Shown piece by piece: positions 8,189 through 16,073 of a stretch of 40,451 bases of DNA (within the stretch, counting starts at the first letter, position 1; each line of letters opens with the position of its first letter). Source of the DNA: Nocardia seriolae NBRC 15557 (lineage in GTDB: Bacteria; Actinomycetota; Actinomycetes; Mycobacteriales; Mycobacteriaceae); contig NZ_BJWY01000064.1 in NCBI RefSeq assembly GCF_007990715.1, forward strand, positions 1 through 40,451. Reading direction: 5' to 3'. The notes beneath the pieces are model-generated. The model was given only the letters and a program-made list of their open reading frames with translations. It had not been told where the DNA came from and did no database searches. The translations under genes were made by a program, and so were the position numbers.

Positions 8189-8626
8189 ATGAACGGTCGA
8201 GCCACACCGCGGGTGATCGTCGGCGTGGACGGTTCAGAGTCGAGGAAGTCGGCCTTGCGCTGGGCTGCGCGGCAGGCAGCCCTGACAGGTTCTGAACTCC
8301 ATCCGATCCAGGCATGGCAGCTTCCGCCCAATCACGGCATGCCGGTGGACTATTCCGATGTCGACTTCGCGGCCCGAGCCCACAAGAACCTCGAGCACAT
8401 CATCCGGGAGGTCTTGGGTGAGCACCCGACGACGCCGGTCACGCCGGAGGTTCTGGTGGGTCATCCGCCGGCGGTGCTGATCGAGGCGGCCGCGGACGCC
8501 GATCTGCTGGTGGTCGGGAGTCACGGCCATGGGGCCTTCAGCGGCATGCTGCTCGGCTCGGTCGGCCAGCACTGCGCCCAGCATGCCGCCTGCCCGGTCG
8601 TCATTGTTCGCACCGGCGATCGCTGA
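8189..8626 (+). CDS. Universal stress protein, single UspA domain
   Basis: A 145-residue UspA-fold protein. Its N-terminal strand RVIVGVDGSESRKSALRWAA and C-terminal GSHGHGAFSGMLLGSVGQHC...PVVIV include the ATP-binding signature G-2x-G-9x-G(S/T) of ATP-type Usps (GSHGHGAFSGMLLGS). Such proteins are induced by hypoxia, starvation or redox stress and bind ATP or cAMP. The start at ATG 8189 is set by a strong GAGGTGAG ribosome site; the open frame extends much further upstream but is not needed. It converges on the Ddn-like gene at 8655, with 28 bases between. Confidence 0.9.
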   Translation: MNGRATPRVIVGVDGSESRKSALRWAARQAALTGSELHPIQAWQLPPNHGMPVDYSDVDFAARAHKNLEHIIREVLGEHPTTPVTPEVLVGHPPAVLIEAAADADLLVVGSHGHGAFSGMLLGSVGQHCAQHAACPVVIVRTGDR

Positions 8627-8654
8627 TGTCAGGGACGGTGTGAGGTAAGCGGTT

Positions 8655-9119
8655 TCAGCGCAGCTGCAATCGCACCATGGGAAGGGTGTCCACCGGCTTG
8701 CCGGTGGCCGCCTCGATCGTGCCGCGTAGTTTGACCCAGGCCTTGGGATGCCGCTCGATGTAGCGGTCGAGCGCCGCCGCGGATTCGGCGGCCGTCATCG
8801 GCGTCGCGGTCGCGGGCAGGGCGCGCCGCGCGCCGACCGAGACCCGCACGTCGGGGTGTGCGGCGATGTTCCGGTACCACTGGGCCTGGACGCCGAATCC
8901 GGACACCACGATGTACTGGTCGGACTTGGGGTGGTCGACCACCTCCAGGACGACGTATCGACGTTGCCCGCTGCTGCGGCCGATGTGCTCGAGCATCAAC
9001 AGTCGGGTACCGAACAGGAAACCGAGTCCGGCTCGGTAGAGGGCGATGGGGCTGCGGACCACCCACCGGGTTTGTAGCGCTCGCGCGCCGAGCTTGGAAG
9101 CGAGCTTGGGCGTGGCCAT
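8655..9119 (-). CDS. Ddn-like F420-dependent nitroreductase family protein
   Basis: A 154-residue protein of the deazaflavin-dependent nitroreductase family (split beta-barrel). Family features are LEHIGRSSGQRRYVVLEVV, then YIVVSGFG, QWYRNIAAHPDVRV and the end pattern MTAAESAAALDRYIERHPK. These enzymes use reduced coenzyme F420 to reduce quinones or nitro compounds and protect against oxidative stress. ATG 9119 has a GAAGGAG site; an earlier ATG at 9155 overlaps the permease stop as ATGA and would add 12 residues, so coupling is likely either way. It is the last gene of the tetR-ABC operon, which suggests the ABC system and this reductase answer the same stress. Confidence 0.85.
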   Translation of the reverse strand: MATPKLASKLGARALQTRWVVRSPIALYRAGLGFLFGTRLLMLEHIGRSSGQRRYVVLEVVDHPKSDQYIVVSGFGVQAQWYRNIAAHPDVRVSVGARRALPATATPMTAAESAAALDRYIERHPKAWVKLRGTIEAATGKPVDTLPMVRLQLR

Positions 9120-9151
9120 CGGTCGTTCTCCTTCGACGGGGGTTGCGGATG

Positions 9152-11497
9152 TCATTGGGCGCGTTCGCGAACGACGTGGGCGATGCCGATGCGTCGCACC
9201 AGGCGTGCCGCGGGGAGTTGGGAGAGGGCGGCGGCGATCAGCACCGCGAAAACCGCGAGAACCGGCGCGGCGATGCCGAAGGAGAGCCCGAAGGTGAACA
9301 TGTCGCTGGTGAACGAGCGCAGCAGTGCCCAGGCCGCGACGTATCCCGCGGCGAGTCCGATCGGGACCGCCAGCACGGTCGCGGTGAGATTCTCGGCGGC
9401 GAGCGAGGCGGTGAGCTTGCGGACGGGCACCCCCGCCGCGCGCAGGGTGGCCAGCTCGGTGGTGCGTTCGGCGAGGTGCACCGTCATCATCACGTAGATG
9501 ACGGTGAAGGCCAGCAGCGCGCCGAAGATCAGCATCACCGCGATGAACGCCCAGAACAGCCCGAGGAACTGATCCACCTGGTTGCGGATCGCGTGGGAAT
9601 CGCTGTAGGCGACGACTCCGGGCAGGTCGGTGATCTTGGCGCGTAAGCCATCCCGATCGGCGCTCGCGGTGAACCGCAGCAGATAACCGTGCAATCCGGC
9701 ACCACCGACATCGGTCGTGGTCGCTCGGGTGGCGTAGGCATAGGTGCCCAGTGGCTCGTCGAGCAGCCCCTTCAACTGCTCGGTTCTCGGGATCCCGAAA
9801 GCAGGTGTGACCGTGAGGGTGTCGCCGACCGAGACGCCGAGCTGCTTCGCGACCGCCGCACCGGCGAGAATGCCGTTCTCGGGCAGCCGAGCGCCATCGC
9901 CCGCGCTGACGCGGAAGCCGTGCATGGTGGTATCCGGGAGCAGTCCGGTCAGCATGGTGGAGTATGAGCGCCCGTCGGCGGACAAGGTCACCGGCGTCAT
10001 GTCGGCGGGTTCGACCTCCGCTACACCCGGGATCGAATGCAATTGGGCCGCAAGCTCGTTCGACTGCGCCGAGACCAGGACCGTGGCGTCCTCTCGTTCG
10101 ACCCGGTCGAATTGGATGTTCAGGGCCGAGCGCATGCTGGTGAGCATTCCGACCGAGGCCAGGATCAGTACCAGGGCCAAGACGGCGCCGGTCATGGTGG
10201 CGATGGTGCGTCGTCGCCCACGTGCCAACGAGCGCAATGTCATTCGTGCCACCACCGGCAGCCGATGCCAGCCTATTGTCGATCGGGACCACCGCCCGGC
10301 CCTTGCCGGTCGCAGCCCGTCGCCGCGCATGGCCTCGGCGGGAGCGAGGCGTGCGGCGGCCAGCGCCGGAACCACGCCCGCGACGACACCGGTGACCAGA
10401 CCGAGAGCCAGGGCGGCGAGTGCGGTCGAGGGCCGATGGTCGACCACGGTGTCGGGGATTCCGACCGCCTTGGTGTAGGCCGCGGTCACCGCGGAGGTGG
10501 CGAAGAATCCGCCCAGCACACCGAATGCCGTGCCCGCGAGCACCATCGCGACCCCGTAGCCCGTGTAGTGGCCGATGACGGTGCGCCGACGCGCGCCCAG
10601 GGCCAGCATCGTGCCGATGATCGGCCGTTCGGCCAGCACGATCCTGGTGATCAGCACATACGCCGCCACTGCGGCGGCGACCAGGAACAGGGCTGGGAAG
10701 GCGACGGCGAGTTCGGAGAATCCGCTGAGGTCCTCGTGCAAGGCCGCGTTGGAGGGTTGGTCGGCCTTGGTCGTCACGTCGACCGCACCCGCCTCGCGCA
10801 GCAGCCACGCCACCTGATCGCGCTCGGATCGGGTTGCCGTGGACCGCATCTCGACGAGCGTCTGGGTTGTCCCGGCGTTCCCGGTCAGCCGCGCCAGCTG
10901 ATCCTGCGGGGCGAACACGACCGCGAAGCCGTGTGGATCCCCGAGCACTTCCTGGCGGCTGCGGGCGGGCCAGAGGTATTCCGGTGACCAGGCGATGCCG
11001 GAGACGGTGAGCGTGTGCCAGTTCGTGCCGTCGAAGACCCGCATGTCGCTGCCCACGTGCAGACCGAAGGTCCGCGCGGCGTGGTGTTCGACGACGACTC
11101 GGTCGAGATCGGCCGGGGCCGGCGGCGTTCCGGTGGTTACGTCGATCCGGTTCACGCCGTCGGGTCCGCTCAGGCCGACCACGCGGCCCAGCAGCTTGCC
11201 GCCGCCGATCGACAGCGGCACATCGGCCTGGGTGCGCACCGACACCCCGGCGACTCCCGGCGCTTCGCGCACGGCGGCCGCGATTCGCTCGGAATCGCCG
11301 CCGATGGCGGTGAAGTCGGCGAAATGCAGGCGGGAATATGTGCGTTCGTAGGAGGTTTCGAGATTGCGGAAGGAGTCGTAGCTGGCGACGAAGAGCAGCA
11401 CGCCCAGCAGAACCGTGACCGCGACGGCGGCAACTTGCGTCGCGCGACGCCGCAGATCGCGCAGAACCTTGCGATGGAGGGCTCGATGCGAGGCCAT
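9152..11497 (-). CDS. ABC transporter permease, FtsX/MacB-like with two FtsX domains
   Basis: A protein of about 781 residues in the FtsX-like permease family. An N-terminal helix (TQVAAVAVTVLLGVLLFVAS) is followed by a large extracytoplasmic domain, three helices around residues 260-390 (first FtsX domain), a second extracytoplasmic region, and a final set of helices ending RRIGIAHVVRERAQ. It pairs with the ATPase encoded just upstream. Members of this class move lipids, lipoproteins or drugs, or transmit mechanical force to cell-wall enzymes; the substrate cannot be read from sequence. ATG 11497 follows a GAGGG; GTG codons at 11512 and 11515 overlap the ATPase stop and are possible starts. 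Confidence 0.9.
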   Translation of the reverse strand: MASHRALHRKVLRDLRRRATQVAAVAVTVLLGVLLFVASYDSFRNLETSYERTYSRLHFADFTAIGGDSERIAAAVREAPGVAGVSVRTQADVPLSIGGGKLLGRVVGLSGPDGVNRIDVTTGTPPAPADLDRVVVEHHAARTFGLHVGSDMRVFDGTNWHTLTVSGIAWSPEYLWPARSRQEVLGDPHGFAVVFAPQDQLARLTGNAGTTQTLVEMRSTATRSERDQVAWLLREAGAVDVTTKADQPSNAALHEDLSGFSELAVAFPALFLVAAAVAAYVLITRIVLAERPIIGTMLALGARRRTVIGHYTGYGVAMVLAGTAFGVLGGFFATSAVTAAYTKAVGIPDTVVDHRPSTALAALALGLVTGVVAGVVPALAAARLAPAEAMRGDGLRPARAGRWSRSTIGWHRLPVVARMTLRSLARGRRRTIATMTGAVLALVLILASVGMLTSMRSALNIQFDRVEREDATVLVSAQSNELAAQLHSIPGVAEVEPADMTPVTLSADGRSYSTMLTGLLPDTTMHGFRVSAGDGARLPENGILAGAAVAKQLGVSVGDTLTVTPAFGIPRTEQLKGLLDEPLGTYAYATRATTTDVGGAGLHGYLLRFTASADRDGLRAKITDLPGVVAYSDSHAIRNQVDQFLGLFWAFIAVMLIFGALLAFTVIYVMMTVHLAERTTELATLRAAGVPVRKLTASLAAENLTATVLAVPIGLAAGYVAAWALLRSFTSDMFTFGLSFGIAAPVLAVFAVLIAAALSQLPAARLVRRIGIAHVVRERAQ

Positions 11498-11508
11498 GAA
11501 CACCGCCC

Positions 11509-12255
11509 TCACCACCGAATGTCCGTGGCGGCAACCGGATTCGCGTTCACCTCGTCGGCGACGACTCGGCCGTCGCGCATGCGGATCACCCGGTCGGCCA
11601 GGCGCGCGGCGACCTCGTTGTGTGTCACCATGACCACGCCCCGACCAGCGCGGCTGGTCCGCTGCAGCAGCTCGAGCACGCCCTGCCCGGTCGCGACGTC
11701 CAGTGCGCCGGTTGGCTCGTCGGCAAGCAGCAGGTCCGGGTCGGTGGCCAGCGCCCGCGCGATCGACACCCGCTGCTGCTGACCACCCGATAGCTGAGCC
11801 GGGAAGTGATCGGCGCGATCGGCGAGCCCGACGGCCGCCAGCAGCTCCGGCACCCGGGCGCGCTCACCACGCCCGGTCAGCTCGACGATGACCTCGACAT
11901 TCTCCCGCGCGGTCAGGGTCGGGATCAGGTTGAAGAACTGGAAGACGAAACCCACATGGTCACGCCGGAACTCACCGAACGCGGCGGGATCACGCCCCGA
12001 GATATCGTCACCGGCGACAGCGATCGAGCCGCTGTCGGCAGCCTCGATGCCGCCGATCACATTGAGCAGCGTGGTCTTTCCCGAACCGCTGGCCCCGAGC
12101 ACGGCGACCAATTCCCCCGGCTGGATCTCGAGGTCGACATCGACCAGCGCGTGTACCGCGGCCTCGCCGACACCATAGGTCTTGTTCAGCCCGTGCACGA
12201 TGACACCGCCCCGGCGGCCGTCACCTGCCGGGGCCGCCTCCTCCTGCTTGCTCAT
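11509..12255 (-). CDS. ABC transporter ATP-binding protein (LolD/MacB type)
   Basis: A 248-residue ATPase with Walker A GASGSGKTT, Q-loop FVFQFFNLIPTLTARENV, signature LSGGQQQR, Walker B LLLADEPTGALD and H-loop THN. The NLIPTLTARENV motif and overall length are typical of ATPases that work with FtsX/MacB-class permeases. It energises the permease encoded immediately downstream on the same strand. The start at ATG 12255 lies inside the tetR gene (35-base overlap), so expression is coupled to the regulator. Two residues before the stop, ATDIRW is not conserved and needs no comment on function. Confidence 0.95.
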   Translation of the reverse strand: MSKQEEAAPAGDGRRGGVIVHGLNKTYGVGEAAVHALVDVDLEIQPGELVAVLGASGSGKTTLLNVIGGIEAADSGSIAVAGDDISGRDPAAFGEFRRDHVGFVFQFFNLIPTLTARENVEVIVELTGRGERARVPELLAAVGLADRADHFPAQLSGGQQQRVSIARALATDPDLLLADEPTGALDVATGQGVLELLQRTSRAGRGVVMVTHNEVAARLADRVIRMRDGRVVADEVNANPVAATDIRW

Positions 12256-12844
12256 CCGACTTCCCCTCGCTCGTTCGACACTCGGTCAGTCCCGCCGCAC
12301 GCAGCAGCGGCCCCGTCACATCCACCGCACCCAGGCTCGAATCGATCAGACGATGCAGGATGAGCCCGTCCAGCAACGCCACCACCACCGCCGCCGTCGC
12401 TTCGGGATCGGCCACCGCGCTGTTGTCGCGGAACCACCGGGCCAGCACGGTCCGCGCCTCGGCGACCAGCCCGCCCAGTTCGGCGCGCAACCGCTCGTGG
12501 CGGGTCGCGGCGAGCATCATCTCCGTCATGACCACCGTCGTCGGATCGATGGTGGTGTAGGCGGCGATCGCGGCCAGCATGCCGCGCATCGCCTCCGGAC
12601 CAGGCAGGGCCATCACCCCCGCCATCACCGATTCGTACTCGCGCCGCGCGGCCTGCACCGAGGCATCGATCAAAAGATCGGTCACCGACGCGAAGTGGTA
12701 GTGCACCAGCCCCGGTCGCACTCCCGCGCGGTCGGCCACCATGCGAGTGGTCACCTCGCCCCAGCCATGCTCGGCGACGAGGTCGACCGCTGCCGCCATC
12801 AGGCGTGCGCGCGTCTCACGACCTTGCTCGACCGAGGTGGCCAT
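12221..12844 (-). CDS. TetR-family transcriptional regulator
   Basis: A 207-residue regulator. The N-terminal helix-turn-helix (about residues 10-55) reads RETRARLMAAAVDLVAEHGW, then VTTRMVADRAGVRPGLVHYHF, a standard TetR DNA-binding domain. The rest is a helical ligand-binding and dimer domain. It is the first gene of a minus-strand operon with the ABC pair and a Ddn-like protein and most likely represses that operon. A perfect palindrome overlapping the predicted -10 box just upstream (12872-12889) is the likely operator. The ligand is unknown; an envelope-active or lipid-like compound would fit the transporter class. Confidence 0.92.
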   Translation of the reverse strand: MATSVEQGRETRARLMAAAVDLVAEHGWGEVTTRMVADRAGVRPGLVHYHFASVTDLLIDASVQAARREYESVMAGVMALPGPEAMRGMLAAIAAYTTIDPTTVVMTEMMLAATRHERLRAELGGLVAEARTVLARWFRDNSAVADPEATAAVVVALLDGLILHRLIDSSLGAVDVTGPLLRAAGLTECRTSEGKSDEQAGGGGPGR

Positions 12845-12871
12845 CTCCGTCCTCCCGCCTTGGACAATCGC

Positions 12872-12889
12872 CTTGGGCGTATGCCCAAG
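12872..12889 (-). promoter_or_regulatory. Palindromic operator overlapping the tetR promoter
   Basis: CTTGGGC-GTAT-GCCCAAG is a perfect 7+4+7 inverted repeat 28 bases upstream of the tetR start. It overlaps the predicted -10 box (TAGCTT on the minus strand, 12887-12892). The placement fits autorepression by the TetR protein. Confidence 0.7.
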
Positions 12890-12915
12890 CTATCAAATTC
12901 TATTGCACTATGCAA
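12887..12915 (-). promoter_or_regulatory. Predicted promoter of the tetR-ABC-ddn operon
   Basis: On the minus strand a -35 element TTGCAT (12910-12915) is followed after exactly 17 bases by TAGCTT (12887-12892). The -35 sits inside shared operator site A, and the -10 overlaps the TetR palindrome, so two regulators could act on it. Confidence 0.55.
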
Positions 12916-12922
12916 TAGTTGC
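12900..12922. promoter_or_regulatory. Shared operator, site A (upstream of tetR)
   Basis: CTATTGCACTATGCAATAG (12900-12918) is a perfect inverted repeat, 8+3+8, followed by TTGC. Read on the minus strand it gives GCAACTATTGCATAGTGCAA. Near-copies occur at 13035, 17834, 20201 and 21288, each upstream of a gene start. This site covers the -35 box of the tetR operon. Confidence 0.7.
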
Positions 12923-12938
12923 TTACTGCCCATATATG

Positions 12939-12956
12939 GCGAGGCGCTCGCCTCGC
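12939..12956. promoter_or_regulatory. Palindrome between tetR and esterase genes
   Basis: GCGAGGC-GCTC-GCCTCGC is a perfect 7+4+7 inverted repeat in the divergent intergenic region. It may be another operator or a hairpin in a leader; the role is unknown. Confidence 0.4.
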
Positions 12957-13034
12957 ACGCTCCAGACTCCCGCCATGCTCCCTTCACGATTCCGCAGCTC
13001 TCACCCAGAGGAGGCAATCATAGAAGTGCATAGG

Positions 13035-13047
13035 GCAACTATTGCAT
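13035..13047 (+). promoter_or_regulatory. Shared operator, site B (upstream of esterase)
   Basis: GCAACTATTGCAT on the plus strand matches site A over 13 bases, but the right half is not conserved. TTGCAT here could be a -35 element with TAGCCT 15 bases downstream. The next start is the esterase ATG at 13193, so the leader would be long. Confidence 0.5.
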
Positions 13048-13192
13048 CAGGCCCCTATCCGGTAGCCTGCCGAACTGTGACGCGCGACCCCTACGCACTC
13101 CGCCCCGTGCACCCGCCGACGATCCTCGATGCGGGAATCGCCGTGCCCCACCCGAATCAGTTGACAGGCAAAGACCTTCGCGTGCCGATCCG

Positions 13193-14338
13193 ATGAGCCT
13201 GACCAGCGACTGCCTGTTCTACGTCATGATCGCCGCGGCGGCGGCCGCCGTGCTGACCACCTTGGCCGCCTGGAATTCGGTACGCGGGCCACGATGGACG
13301 CGCTTGCTGACTCGGTTGTTCATGATCGGCATGTGCCAGGCCACCGCCGTCGCGGTGCTCGGCCTGTGGGTCAACGACAATTTCGCTCTCTACAGTTCCT
13401 GGAACGATATGCTGGGCGAACCGCCCGCCGCCGATATGCAGACCGGCGCGGGATCCGGCCCCGTGACTTTCCAGGATGTCGGTGACCAGGTCGTCTCAAC
13501 CGAGTACACCGGTCCCCGGTCGCACCTGCGCGGCAAGGTCCTGGTCTGGACTCCACCCCAATACGACCAGCCCGAATATCGGGGCTACCGCTTTCCGGTG
13601 ATCATGCTGCTGCACGGCGTCCCCGGCACGCCCGGGGCCTGGATCAAGGGCGGTCACGCGACCACCGAGCTCGCCGACATGATGCGCAAAGGTCAACTGG
13701 CACCGGCGATCCTGGTGATTCCGCGCGTCGATCCCGGCGGAAACACCGACTGCGCCAACATCCCCCGCGGCCCGCAGACGGCGACCTGGCTGGCACAGGA
13801 TGTCCGTGCCCTGGTGATCACCCATTTCCGCGCCATCGCCGAGCCATCGGGCTGGGCGATGGCCGGTGATTCGACCGGCGGCTATTGCGCAATCTCACTA
13901 CCCCTTCGGTATCCGGCGGCCTTCGCCACCGGGCTCGGCTTCAGTCCCGACGATTTCCACGGCGACCCTGACGTGGTGCCCAGCCGCACGCTGCGCCGGT
14001 TGAACGACCCGATTCGCTTGGCGGCCAACGGACCCCGGGTCGCGCTGCTCGTCGCGACGAGCCGCCGCGACCGGTTCAGCACCCTCGCCAACGCGCAAGC
14101 CCTGGCCGCCGCCGCCAAAGCACCCACCCAGGTCGCGCCGGCACTGATCGCCGACGACGGCGGGCACAACTGGGGCACCTGGCGCGCGATGTACCCGAAG
14201 GCCTTCAGCTGGCTCAACACCCATCTCAGCCCGCCCGAGGGACCCTCCGCACCAACCGCTCTGGCGGTAGGACGGCCGGGATCCATCAGATCGCTACCGA
14301 CTTGCCAGCCCGCGGATCGGTGTTCCGGCCCGCGTTGA
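13193..14338 (+). CDS. Membrane-anchored alpha/beta-hydrolase (esterase D / antigen 85-like)
   Basis: A 381-residue protein with two N-terminal hydrophobic segments (about 7-26 and 40-60) and an extracytoplasmic alpha/beta-hydrolase domain from about residue 95. Family signs are FPVIMLLHGVPGTPGAWIKG (oxyanion region), the nucleophile elbow GDSTGGYCA with the catalytic Ser, and DDGGHNWGTWR with the likely catalytic His. This is the esterase/putative mycolyltransferase superfamily (PF00756-type) to which antigen 85 belongs. An enzyme acting on envelope lipids or acyl esters outside the membrane is likely, but mycolyl transfer is not shown. The C-terminal 40 residues look disordered. Operator site B lies about 150 bases upstream. 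Confidence 0.85.
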   Translation: MSLTSDCLFYVMIAAAAAAVLTTLAAWNSVRGPRWTRLLTRLFMIGMCQATAVAVLGLWVNDNFALYSSWNDMLGEPPAADMQTGAGSGPVTFQDVGDQVVSTEYTGPRSHLRGKVLVWTPPQYDQPEYRGYRFPVIMLLHGVPGTPGAWIKGGHATTELADMMRKGQLAPAILVIPRVDPGGNTDCANIPRGPQTATWLAQDVRALVITHFRAIAEPSGWAMAGDSTGGYCAISLPLRYPAAFATGLGFSPDDFHGDPDVVPSRTLRRLNDPIRLAANGPRVALLVATSRRDRFSTLANAQALAAAAKAPTQVAPALIADDGGHNWGTWRAMYPKAFSWLNTHLSPPEGPSAPTALAVGRPGSIRSLPTCQPADRCSGPR

Positions 14339-14433
14339 CCGCATTCGCAAACCCGAGGCGAACGACCAGGCGTACCCGCTGTGCGCACCGCAAAGGCCGG
14401 GTACAGCCGCTACCGACGAAGGATGGTGAGGCT

Positions 14434-15114
14434 GTGACGATCTCCGCGTCAAGCTACGCGACGCTGTCGGATCCGGATCTGTTCGACGACATCAATACCT
14501 TCGCCCGCAATACGCGGTGGCTGCACGCCCCGATGCACGACCTGACAACCTACGGCCCGGTACTGATCGGCGCCCTGCTGCTGACCGGTTGGTGGAGCGC
14601 CCGCACCCGAGCCGACGCTCGCGCCGTCGCGGCTGCGGGGTGGGCCGGAACGGCGGCGCTGCTCGCACTGGCGTTGAACCAGCCGATCACGAGCGCGGTC
14701 GCCGAGACCCGGCCGTGTTCCACCCGCCACGACATCCTGATACTCGTCACCTGCCCGTCCGATTACGGATTTCCCTCCGATCACGCGGTCCTGGCCGGCG
14801 CGGCCGCGGCGGGTCTGCTGGCCTGCACCCGGGAAGTCGGCGCATTCGCCGCGGGATTCGCTGTGCTGCTCGCGTTTTCGCGCGTCTACACCGCCGCCCT
14901 CTACCCGCACGACGTGCTCGCCGGACTCACCTTGGGCGCGGGCTTCACAGTGCTGGGCTGGTGGCTGCTTGCGCGCCCCCTCACCGCGCTGACCGAACTC
15001 ATCGCGGGCACACCGCTGCGGCCACTGGTGACGGCCGAGCCGAAGCGGCCCGACGAGGGCGAGTCCTACAGCGAAGGCACTGAGCGGCGGGCGCAGGGCA
15101 CGGGTGGTGACTGA
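14434..15114 (+). CDS. PAP2-family phosphatase, integral membrane
   Basis: A 226-residue multi-pass protein with the three-part phosphatidic-acid-phosphatase signature: ETRPCSTRHD (motif 1), PSDHAVLAG (motif 2, Asp for the usual Gly) and SRVYTAALYPHDVLAG (motif 3 with catalytic His). Such enzymes dephosphorylate lipid phosphates or polyprenyl pyrophosphates on the outer side of the membrane, often recycling lipid carriers for wall synthesis. GTG 14434 is preceded by GGTGAGG and removes an unlikely N-terminal extension. It lies 95 bases after the esterase and is likely in the same transcript. A mercuric reductase relic follows in opposite orientation. Confidence 0.85.
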   Translation: MTISASSYATLSDPDLFDDINTFARNTRWLHAPMHDLTTYGPVLIGALLLTGWWSARTRADARAVAAAGWAGTAALLALALNQPITSAVAETRPCSTRHDILILVTCPSDYGFPSDHAVLAGAAAAGLLACTREVGAFAAGFAVLLAFSRVYTAALYPHDVLAGLTLGAGFTVLGWWLLARPLTALTELIAGTPLRPLVTAEPKRPDEGESYSEGTERRAQGTGGD

Positions 15115-15160
15115 TAAGGACCTGAAGTTCAGGTCGGCCCATGCGGAGGCTCCAATCCGA

Positions 15161-15742
15161 CGGGGCCCAGGTGTGGGCCAGCTGGTCGACGGTCAGGCGG
15201 GCGGTCATCGCGTAGGTGGCGGCGGTGATCAGATCCCCGGCGCCGTCGGCGACGGCATGCACCCGCAGGATCCGGCCCGATTCGGCGTCGGCGACGATCT
15301 TGACCAGGCCGCGAGTATCGCGATCGACCAGCGCCCGGGGCACATTCGACATCTCGAGGACCCGGGACCGGCAGTGCCATCCGGCCCGGGCCGCCGCGGC
15401 TTCTGTCATTCCGACGGCGGCGATGGCCGGGCTGGTGAACGTCACGCGGGGTACGGCGGTGTAGTCCAAGGCCCGGTCCGCACCGGCCAGGGCGTTGTCG
15501 GCGACCACCGTGCCCTGGGCGGCGGCCACGTACACGAACTGCGGGCCGCCGGTCACGTCTCCGGCTGCCCAGATCCGTGGATTCGTGCTGCGCTGGCGGT
15601 CATCGACGATCACCGCGCCCAGTTCGCCAACAGTCACGCCGACCGAATCCAGGTGCAGCCCTCGGGTATCGGGCCGTCGTCCGGTGGCCACCAGGTCGCT
15701 TCGGTCTGCGACGGCCACCGACGCCGGTGCGCCCGGTACCGA
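15161..15742 (-). pseudogene. merA: Relic of mercuric reductase (merA), both ends missing
   Basis: The minus-strand frame matches the middle and C-terminal part of MerA: DLVATGRRPDTRGLHLDSVG, then NPRIWAAGDVTGGPQFVYVA, YTAVPRVTFTSPAIAAVGMT, VPRALVDRDTRGLVKIVADA and LTVDQLAHTWAP. The N-terminal FAD half with the redox Cys pair is gone: upstream of about 15742 the sequence runs into the start of an arsR-type regulator on the other strand. The C-terminal end is lost too, since after HTWAP the reading departs from the family and the Cys-Cys tail is absent. It therefore cannot reduce Hg(II). The open frame itself extends from 14999 to 15949, but the flanks are not MerA. Confidence 0.85.
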
Positions 15743-15755
15743 GACCGCGTGCACG

Positions 15756-16073
15756 CATCTGGATGCCACGGCGAGATTCTTTCGCGCCCTGTCGGATCCG
15801 ACGCGACTGAAGCTGCTGGAGTTCGTCATCGCCGACGAGCGCACATCCGCCGAATGTGTCGAGCACGTCGGCATCTCCCAGCCCCGTGTCTCGGTCCATC
15901 TGTCGTGCCTGTCCGACTGCGGATAGTTCGTCGCCCGCCGGGACGGCAAGAAGCTGCGCTACTCCGTCGGCGATCCGCGGGTGGTGAATCTGGTGATGCT
16001 CGCTAGATCCCTCGCCGCCGACAATGCCGCCGCCCTGACCTGCTGCGGCCGCATTCCCGCCGCCGATCAATGA
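15756..16073 (+). pseudogene. Relic of ArsR/SmtB-type mercury regulator with a premature stop
   Basis: The plus-strand frame reads ARFFRALSDPTRLKLLEFVI, then TSAECVEHVGISQPRVSVHL and CLSDCG, typical of the ArsR-type MerR found with merA in actinobacteria. A TAG at 15924-15926 stands where relatives have Tyr/Phe-Val. The frame then continues in register, VARRDGKKLRYSVGDPRVVN to CCGRIPAADQ and a TGA at 16071. One nonsense change thus splits the gene. The start codon is also gone, because the 5' end is fused to the merA relic. The residues for metal sensing (Cys in ECVEH, SDCG and TCCG) are still present. Confidence 0.8.

Noticed and set aside
8655..11534. A 959-codon minus-strand open frame across the permease gene
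   Set aside because: Only its last part is the Ddn-like protein; the rest is Arg/Gly-rich out-of-frame translation of the permease gene.
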